64,000 bases of DNA from Spinacia oleracea (Eukaryota > Streptophyta > Magnoliopsida > Caryophyllales > Amaranthaceae): contig NC_079487.1 in assembly GCF_020520425.1 (NCBI RefSeq), positions 61,357,898 to 61,421,897 of the forward strand. The letters run 5' to 3'. The position numbers were made by a program, and so were the translations under genes. Each line of letters begins with the position of its first letter. Position 1 is the stretch's first letter. Shown piece after piece: positions 56,921 through 64,000 of this stretch. Under the pieces are notes generated by a model, which did no database searches, was not told the DNA's origin, and was given only the letters and a program-made list of their open reading frames with translations.

Positions 56921-59892
56921 TGTAACGCCCCGACCTCTAAATCACTTATTAAGGCATACTTAGCAGCGGAATTAACCTAATTCGGTCGGGACATTACTGC
57001 CGTAATCTCCCCTTTGGGAATTACAAGGCAACCATCAATCATAAGCTATTAAACTCCAAAATTAAGATAATAGTCCTTACTTAAACTTGTTACACCTTAA
57101 CATTAACTTAGGTGAACTTTGTAATAGTGAAATCCTCGCCACTACTCGTTTCCGTGGTCCCCAGCAGTACCTAAAACAGAAAACAAAACGGTGAGCCGAA
57201 GACTCAGTAACGAGTTACCCTAGCATCGTAACATCATTTCAATTCATTTTATTTAATAAACAGGGAGAATAGAATATAGTAAAACATTTAATAAATCATC
57301 ATTTCAAAAGCATCATATCAAAAACATCATTTCAGAAACATTAATTTCGGGAACATCGTTTCAGGAACATCGTTTCAGGAACGTCATTTCATTAATCTTT
57401 TTCCTTTTAACAGTATTATTCTGGTCGTCAGGACTTTACAGGAAAACATGGTAGGACGTCTCCTACGAACAGGGGAAGCCAGTGCTTCATAACAGGGGGA
57501 GTCAATGCTCCATAACAGGGGAAGCTAGTGCTTCATTTCAGGGGGAACCTTGGTTCCATATCAGGGGAAGCCAGTGCTTCTTATCAGGGGGAGCCTGGAC
57601 TCCATATCAGGGGAAGCCAGTGCTTCTTATCAGGGGGAGCCTAGGCTCCATAACAGGGGAACTTGACCAGTTCTTACACTTTCATTTATCATGTTTACAT
57701 TTCTTTTAATAGAACATCAATCAGGAAAATCTCATTCATTCAGGATATTTCAGTAAAATCATTAAATTTCGTTATTTCGTAAAATCATTTCTTTCAAGAA
57801 TAATAATTCATGAAATCAATACTTTGCATAAAGCTGCATTATCATAAAATAATTCAATCAAATCATACTTGTAATCCCGCAAATCATAAAGCATCATTAT
57901 AAAACATCAATCATTCATAACATCATTCATAAATACATTTCGAAGGGATTGCGGGTACTAGCAATAACCGTTACCTCAATTCCACGATTTGACAGGCCTT
58001 TTTCCTTGGTCGTTCGTCCTGAGCTCCGAGTCCGATTTCTTTCAAAGTATCAAATTACTGAATTAATTACTAAAACGATAAATTTCTTTAAAACTAATAT
58101 GATTTTAATATGTATTTTATAATTTCGGAATTAATGAAATATTATTTATTCCCAAAAATCTGTCAAATTATATTTTAAATCATTATTAATAATTTATTTT
58201 ATTGAAATGTTTAAGTAACTATTTATTTTCATAAAACATTTAGATTGCCAAATTTATAAATAATAATTTTATAAATTGTGAATATTGAAATGATGAATTT
58301 AATAAAAAAAATATGAATGTTTATAATTTCTTGAAAATATTATTAAACGAAATTTCAATCAAAATTTCATAAATCGATTTACATGAATATTATTTAATTT
58401 CATTAATTAACGAAAATATTATTTAAATTCCATATTTGATAAATAAAGATAGTAACTTATTTCTAGTAAAATCGATAATTAAACCCAAAAGTCCAAACAA
58501 TTAAAATGGGCCAATTCAAGTTGGGCTTGGGAGAATAAATCAAGTTTCAAATTGAAACTTGATTTATTTGGATTTCTGGAAAGGGGAGGCACGAGCAGGG
58601 GAAACAGGGGAGGGGCACGAGGGAGGAGAGGGGAAGGAAGAAGGAGGTTGGGTGGCGGCCGGATTTATGGGCGGCGCATCAGCACGGAACCGCGCCGGTG
58701 AGGCGGCGGTGGGGGTGGGTGGTTCACGGCGGAGAAGCAACGAGGAAGGGGTGAGTTTGCGCAAAACACGGGAATTACAGGGGAGTATTTATTTTTGGTT
58801 CTGGGCGGCGGCGCGACGGTTATTGGGGACGGAGGTGGGTTCACATAGTGGAGAGGATGGCTGGGAGTGGTGGTGCGACGCTGGTGGTTGCGGGTGTGGT
58901 ACAGCGAAGAGAAAAGAGGGAGAGGCAGGGGAGTTGCGAGAGAGGGGAAACAGGGGACGGTGGGGTGAGTGCGGTGGTGGTGGCCTGCGCACAGAGGAGA
59001 TGGAGGGTGGTGCGCGGCCTAACTGCGGTGCCGGCGGCTGGGTGTGAAGAAGAGAAAAGTCAGGGGAGGTGAGTTGAACTGAAAAGCAGGGTAGGGGCAG
59101 GGAAGTTCACGACGAAGGAGGAGGAGAAATAAGGGAGGTGTTTGGGTCGGGTGTTGCGCCGGAGATGGTGGTGAGGGTGGCTGTGAATGGGGCTGCGTGG
59201 TTGGGTGGTTGCAGTACGGTGGTGCCGTGAAACGAAGGAGGGAAGCTTGGTGGTGATGGTTCGAAACAGAGAGGAGACTTAGAATTGAAAATTGGTTTTG
59301 ATTTTCTGATGTTGAATTCCAATTGGTACCATGACTGATTTGTATAGTCAAGAAGATTGAATGGGAAGGAAAAGTCCTTGGTCTCCAAGGCATGAATGTA
59401 GACAGAATTCAAGGAAAGGAGTGGGAACATACGTGGAGAGGGAGGAAGAAGAAGAAAATTGCCATTTTTGCTCTTGGGGGTATTTTGGTCATTTCACAAA
59501 GTTAGGCCAAAATTCAGAAATATGTTGCTATAATTAGAAATTGACAAAAATAGAAATCCCTAATTAAAATAAGTTTTGTACTAATTCTTTTAGAAAATAT
59601 ATCGTTAACGAAAAATAAATAAATTTAGTTTTCGAATAAAAATAAGAACGTCCTGAAATTATTTAAAAATTCGAAATAAATTACGAAATGATTTAAAAAG
59701 TAGGTTAAGCTCGTAAAATTTGAAATTAAATTATAAAATCCTAAAATAAAGCGTGTAACAATATTAAAATTTAATCGCAATAAAACTTCGTTAATTTAAA
59801 ATAAAATTCAAAATTAATATCTAAAACGATTTTAGGCTAAATAAAAATAATTTAGCATGATTAATCAAATTTAAAAAATTCGGGGTATTACA
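56921..59892 (-). mobile_element. solo LTR (family B, minus orientation, 2,972 bp) with 5-bp duplication
   Basis: On the minus strand it starts TGTAATACCCCGAATTTTTT (59892) and ends GGTCGGGGCGTTACA (56921). Perfect GAATC copies flank it at 56916-56920 and 59893-59897. It is the same family as 52770-55312 in the opposite orientation. The GC-rich block at 58560-59100 (CCACC/GGTGG-rich) generates long proline- or glycine-rich ORFs on both strands that are not genes. No PBS or internal region is present, so it is a solo LTR left by recombination. Confidence 0.92.
57451..57673. repeat. array of about ten small hairpins in the solo LTR
   Basis: Successive 14-16-base inverted repeats sit about 23 bases apart, joined by A(A/T)CAGGGG-type spacers. 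They include GTAGGA-cgtc-TCCTAC (57451), GAAGC-cagt-GCTTC (57475, 57567, 57613), GAAGC-tagt-GCTTC (57521), GGAAC-cttg-GTTCC (57544), GGAGC-ctag-GCTCC (57636) and GAACT-tgacc-AGTTC (57659). Two more, at 57498 and 57590, have one wobble or mismatch. Stems differ but pairing is kept. The plus copy at 52770-55312 has only two or three related hairpins (around 54630-54760). Confidence 0.85.
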
Positions 59893-60080
59893 GAATCCTA
59901 TTCCTAATACGATTCGAAAATAAGAGTTACATATTAATTAAAATCCTAACGAGCCTAGAGTTCGTAACGGGCCCAGACGCATTCCGTCATAAAATTAATA
60001 CGCACTAAAAGACTCGATTAAGTCTCATACACTCCGGATTCTAAGAGTCTGAATCTGACAAAGAAACGGCGTAAACATCA

Positions 60081-60183
60081 ATTTCAACGCCCAGACCTGG
60101 GCGCTGAAATTGCCTGGATCCTATTTTCAACGCCCAGAGCTGGGCGCCGAAATCTTTGACGCCCAGCCCTGGGCGCTGAAAAT
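60081..60183. repeat. three CTGGGC-centred palindromes beside the LTR TATA box
   Basis: Three near-perfect 28-30-base inverted repeats follow each other at 60081-60110, about 60124-60152 and about 60155-60183. The first reads CAACGCCCAG-AC-CTGGGCGCTG between ATTT and AAAT. They end about 75 bases before TATAAATA (60257-60264). Two weaker copies lie beyond the PBS at about 61911-61975. Confidence 0.8.
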
Positions 60184-60256
60184 ACCTGGGACGTATTCTT
60201 TCCTAATTCCTCGTGGATTATAGCTCTACAATTCTATCTTTCCACGAACTCTTTTC

Positions 60257-60264
60257 TATAAATA
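60257..60264 (+). promoter_or_regulatory. LTR TATA box of element C
   Basis: TATAAATA in TTTTCTATAAATATAGCCC, the expected core promoter position inside the LTR. Transcription would run rightwards through the PBS at 61126. Confidence 0.6.
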
Positions 60265-61125
60265 TAGCCCAAGTTCGACGTGAAAAAAAGGACACACAAC
60301 ACACAATTATTATTCTGAGTATTGACTCTAAACCCCTAAGCCTAAGCCTCACGCTGCAAAACTGATCACGCGTTCTGTCGCAATCGATCCATAAATCGAA
60401 CAGAACATATTCAGTCCCATAATTTGAGATTCGTTAAATAAAAGGAGAAATAGCAAAGTCAAAGTGGTTAGTTTTCTGAGAACCGTGACGCACCTCTCAA
60501 GGGTGCGTCGTAATGTGTCCCTTTTCCATGATTTAATTGCTTTCCTCGCCCGTTTATGAACTGTTAAACTAACTAAATCTGATTGTTCGATCACGCCTAA
60601 TGAATATGATATTTTTGGGAAATTGGATTATCATGCTAGGTCCCTTAAAACAATCTAAATCAGATAATCGCGCTCGATCTAGTACTATATGTTGCATATT
60701 GTTAAAATCAACTCAAATTAGTTTAATAGTTAACACATGTCCCTTCAATTATTTATGCTGAGCTAGTAAGGATATCCTGCCTCTGGAGTTATCGAAGAGC
60801 GAGTACTCCTCTCGGTAGTTACAGTCCCCCGAACCCTCAATCTCTACCTTGCTGGTGTATGTTGAGAGATCCCCACACCAGGGATCACAAGGGAACCTAC
60901 GGCCGTCGTGGTCAAACATAATTGCACTCCCTTTATGTCACGATAACCGGGTTTTGTCAGTTTTTCTCATTGTCGTTAAAAACTGAATGGCGACTCCTAT
61001 ATTACTAGTCAATTGGGTGTAAACTCACAGGAAATCCAATTACACTTGATTTGACAAAAAGAAACGTCACACCCACGAGGGACAAGGTCACGCATTAGCC
61101 TCGTGCTTTTTCGACCCCCTCACAG

Positions 61126-61143
61126 TGGCGACTCCACTGGGGA
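61126..61143 (+). other. primer-binding site of element C, tRNA-Arg type
   Basis: TGGCGACTCCACTGGGGA begins two bases after the LTR end TCACA. It differs at one position from the PBS of the minus-strand element (28743-28760). It defines the start of the element C interior. Confidence 0.75.
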
Positions 61144-63608
61144 TAGTGAAGGAAATACTCGTGCTTGTAGGTAATCAAAATAGCCGAATGGTGAAACGAT
61201 CCTACCCCGCGTTTATTTCCCCATCAAGTTGGGACGACCTGAAACTCAGCATATTAATGTGAACGGGCAGAACCGCATAATGACTCTTGGCTCCCTCAGG
61301 GAGTTTGGACTAAGGATACCCATCGCCAACCGGGGGGTGCATACGCTTCGAATGTTGTCCACTCGGCACTTTCGCTAGTAGTACACCCGTCCCAAATCCA
61401 ATCGCTCGCCCATTAGGTCCCTCTCATTGGTGCATGCCCCCTTGGCTTACATCGTGATGGGCCTCTTGGGCGAAATTCGTCTGTTGAAGGCACTACCTCG
61501 ACCGGGGCATGTGTTGGATCTGCGATAGAAGCGGTACCAAGCCAGGCGCAAATACTACCCATAGAAGCCTATCATAAACTACATGACATATTATTATTGC
61601 CTCATGATGTAAGTCTAGTTATGTGTAGCGAAATATATGATTATGTGTGACAAACCATGCTAGGAAACCAACGACCTTAAAAATTGCCCAAACATTCATA
61701 AACCAATTGGCCAAAGAGTTATACTAAAATACGTGTTCCGCAAACCCGAACGATCGCCACGAAAATAAGCGACGCTCGGGATGGCCCGTAACGAATCCCA
61801 CAAACGCTGCACAACGCGTAAAGGACGTTATTAGGAAAGCACGCAAAATTAAGTCGCATAAACAAAAGAATATACGCGAACAGAAAACGAGTACCAGCCA
61901 GGGACGCATTTTCAACGCCCCTGGCTGGGCGCCAATATTTCTCACGCCCGACGCTGGGCGCTGAAGTTGCTGCCTGGCCTTTTGGTCAGGCACAGCATCC
62001 TCGGTGCCCGCGCATAAAAATATACGTAGCAGTAAAAAATTCAGAAAATTGCTACGAGGGCGTAAGAAAAGCACTCGATTCAAAAAGCGACTAAAAAAAT
62101 AAATAAATAACTCTTTGTGTCGTTGTTAGGCCTCCTACGACGACAATATTCGGCACCAAAACCGAGCATGCTAATTTAAATAATTTTGAATGTCACATGG
62201 GCAAAATATTAAAAAAAATAATGTTCGAATAGAGTCTTTAAAGAAAAATAATGTTCAAATGAAAAATTAGTAAATCCGAGTCTAGACTAGGCTATGCCAA
62301 AGTACAATCTAAATCCTAAGTCTTAGTTGTCTTATCCATAGAATCGGTCCTAATGCTCGGTGTCGTTCTGCAAGTTAAAAGGTTAAACCATATTGAGTCT
62401 CCCCTCCTAACATTTAAATCAATAAGCACCCATATGTAATTGTCATCCCTTGCTAAGAGTCTACGGCCTCAATACTCTCTCTCACCAATAAAAAGAATAT
62501 ACTATAGTATATGCAAAATGGAAACAGTCACATTCTGAAAATCATTCCCCATGGTCGCACAACCCCCAAAGTGAACCTAAGGTGTCAATACCATTAGCAA
62601 AAATTAATGGTCTCAAGGCTTATGATCACATTGGGTCACGACTATCATAGTCCTCTCGAGCCACTCGCTCCTTTAAATACTCCTAAGTACGGACTAAAAG
62701 ATTTTCCATGAATGCAACATGACCAACCATGAAAATTCCCAAATCGGCATACCATAAGGCTACCATTGGGGTAAAGCAATACACACTAAGAGGGAAGCCG
62801 CACTAATGATTCTAGTCTTGCAAAAATGAAAATAAATTCGATCTCCCCAATTAACTACCTTGCCAACATTAAGCAAAATGGCGCATGACAAATGAACACC
62901 CAAGGGTTAAAATCTAAAGTGTCAACCAACGAAAGTTATGGTCCAATTACCCTAAGTCTGAGAGTTGCTTGGTCAAGTATTATACGCTTATGCCACGTCA
63001 CTATTTTGAGTCTAGGCCACCTCCTTGTATTCATACACAGGTTATAATCAGAAAGATTAATGAAAGTTCGAGTCTAAATCACAACTTCCAATTAAATCCC
63101 AGAAACTGGAGTCTGAAAAGAAGCAAAAAAATTATTTTCAATGTAATTCTTTCGTTAAATTTCAATAAGGTAAAAATAACGTTTTGAATCTACGCTATTT
63201 GAACATTTTAAGAAACGACTAAATACGCTTGCAAAGTAAGACAATTTAAAGGTCCACCCTAGGCCTGCTAAAATTAAAGGTCCACCATAGGCCCGCTAAA
63301 ATTAAAGGTCCACTATAGGCCTACCAAACGAGGCTCACTCAGTCTCGCCTCGTGACTCAAAGACCACAAATATCTACCTCTTAGCCCAAATAAAAAATTT
63401 TGAAGGATTTATGTTGGGGAGAAATCCCAAGCAAAAGAAAAAATAGAATGAGAAAAGGGAAGCGAAAAGAGCAAGCCATGAAATACTTAAAAAGAAAGAG
63501 AAAAGGGAGAGCGAAAAGAGCGAGCCATGAAATACTTAGCCCGTACCTCCCAAAGTGCGAAATTTACCCAAGTAAACGAAGGAAAAGAATTGAGTCAACC
63601 AATCCAAA
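61144..63608 (+). other. long non-coding leader/interior of element C
   Basis: About 2.5 kb after the PBS without a gag- or pol-like ORF. It includes two CTGGGC-type inverted repeats (about 61911-61975). Three 28-bp direct repeats of a TTAAAGGTCCACC(A/C)TAGGC-type unit lie at 63246-63327. A 47-bp tandem duplication centred on GCGAAAAGAGC(A/G)AGCCATG lies at 63454-63538. Short ORFs on either strand (for example 61724-62083) have no family match I recognise. Confidence 0.5.
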
Positions 63609-63989
63609 TCATAAAATTCTACGATGTCTACCCTTTCCAATCCTTATGTTCTTAGACGCCTTCGCTCTGGGGCCCCTGTTCAGCTCATTTAACCCATCCA
63701 TGTTCTCATTACCATAACCCAAGAAACCATTACCTCGACTCTTGTTCTTGAACTTGTTGTCAACCGCAAACCACGCACGGTCATTGACACGTGCGTCATA
63801 CCCATTATTTCCAAAGCCCAAACCTGTTCTTACACCACCATTAGCATAATAACCATATAACTTGTGTAGATACATCCTGTTGATATACCCTTGAGCCGTC
63901 CCCATGCTACTCATTGGCCTTGGTTGATGTAAACTCGTGACACTAGCTCGAGGCTGCAAATTGTGAGTCCTAGTAGATGTGATCCTCAT
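63609..63989 (-). pseudogene. orphan fragment of a YTHDF (ECT-type) m6A-reader gene
   Basis: The minus-strand frame contains LHKLYGYYANGGVRTGLGFG, NNGYDARVNDRAWFAVDNKF and GFLGYGNENMDGLNELNRGP, then RAKASKN. This is the segment just N-terminal to the YTH domain in plant ECT proteins, whose usual form is GYGNEN-(V/M)DGLNELNRGPRAKG. No YTH-domain exon follows on the minus strand below 63609, and an in-frame stop (TAG) lies just upstream of the first ATG. Substitutions at normally constant positions (KASKN for KGFKN) suggest decay. It lies antisense inside the element C interior, so a captured or inserted gene fragment is likelier than a live gene. It could still be an internal exon of a gene beyond the window edge. 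Confidence 0.6.
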
Positions 63990-64000
63990 GCTTGACTAAT

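Larger units (their letters stand above)
56639..61124 (+). mobile_element. 5' LTR of a second retrotransposon (element C), itself interrupted
   Basis: It starts TGTAGACACCTACTTTTGTC and ends CCCCCTCACA, followed by a tRNA-Arg-type PBS. With the inserted family-B LTR (56921-59892) and its 5-bp duplication removed, the LTR is about 1,509 bp. A TATA box (TATAAATA, 60257-60264) follows the palindromic CTGGGC repeats at 60081-60183. The LTR start matches those at 30695 (minus) and 38902. Confidence 0.8.

Noticed and set aside
58559-59430. Glycine- or proline-rich ORFs on both strands (up to 162 codons)
   Set aside because: Same LTR block as above in the opposite orientation; open on both strands because of composition.
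61724-62083. 119-codon minus-strand ORF
   Set aside because: It spans the CTGGGC-type inverted repeats in the element C leader and has no family resemblance.

Overview
The window is plant nuclear DNA: intron-containing host genes with GT/AG junctions sit among nested LTR retrotransposons, MITEs and long microsatellites. The gene families (XTH, DUF569, P-class PPR) are those of a dicot. Recurrent TACTCCGTA-type motifs and TGTAATACCCCG-type LTRs recall Caryophyllales/Amaranthaceae genomes, but that placement is inference.

Layout. 1-8040: two copies of one large non-autonomous inverted-repeat element (right part of copy A, then all of copy B) with degenerate AGAACAT-type motifs in both arms, two inverted tRNA-like sequences, and a (TA)n tract. 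8459-9530: a three-exon XTH gene on the minus strand. 9.6-12.7 kb: no gene seen, one small MITE. 12.7-26.2 kb: a head-to-tail array of six DUF569 genes, all on the minus strand. The gene at the 12.7 kb end has the classic two-domain form, the next shows only its first exon, and the other four join a DUF569 exon to a coiled-coil exon, always at a phase-0 junction. 26.8-31.0 kb: a minus-strand LTR element with a tRNA-Arg-type PBS and several tandem arrays. 31-35 kb: repeats and MITEs, including a 553-bp element with a perfect 9-bp TSD just upstream of a PPR gene. 34.85-38.09 kb: a PPR gene with a probable 5' UTR intron. 38.6-48.4 kb: broken transposons (CACTA, copia-like LTR, MITE arms, a hAT element with a perfect 8-bp TSD inside a decayed gypsy-type ORF). 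48.4-64 kb: a nest in which a Ty3/gypsy element (LTR, PBS, acidic ORF, gag) is split by one large LTR and cut by a second element, whose own 5' LTR holds another large LTR with a perfect 5-bp TSD. An antisense fragment of a YTHDF/ECT-type gene lies at the right edge.

How the genes relate. The apparently intact host genes are the XTH (cell-wall xyloglucan remodelling), five of the DUF569 genes (proposed beta-trefoil proteins, four with coiled coils that could oligomerise) and the PPR gene (probably organelle RNA metabolism). They share no pathway that I can see. The DUF569 array is the only co-located family and the best candidate for a little-described system. The remaining DNA is mobile-element history, with unusual structure of its own: a covarying hairpin array, palindromes next to LTR TATA boxes, and paired tRNA-like sequences with compensatory changes.
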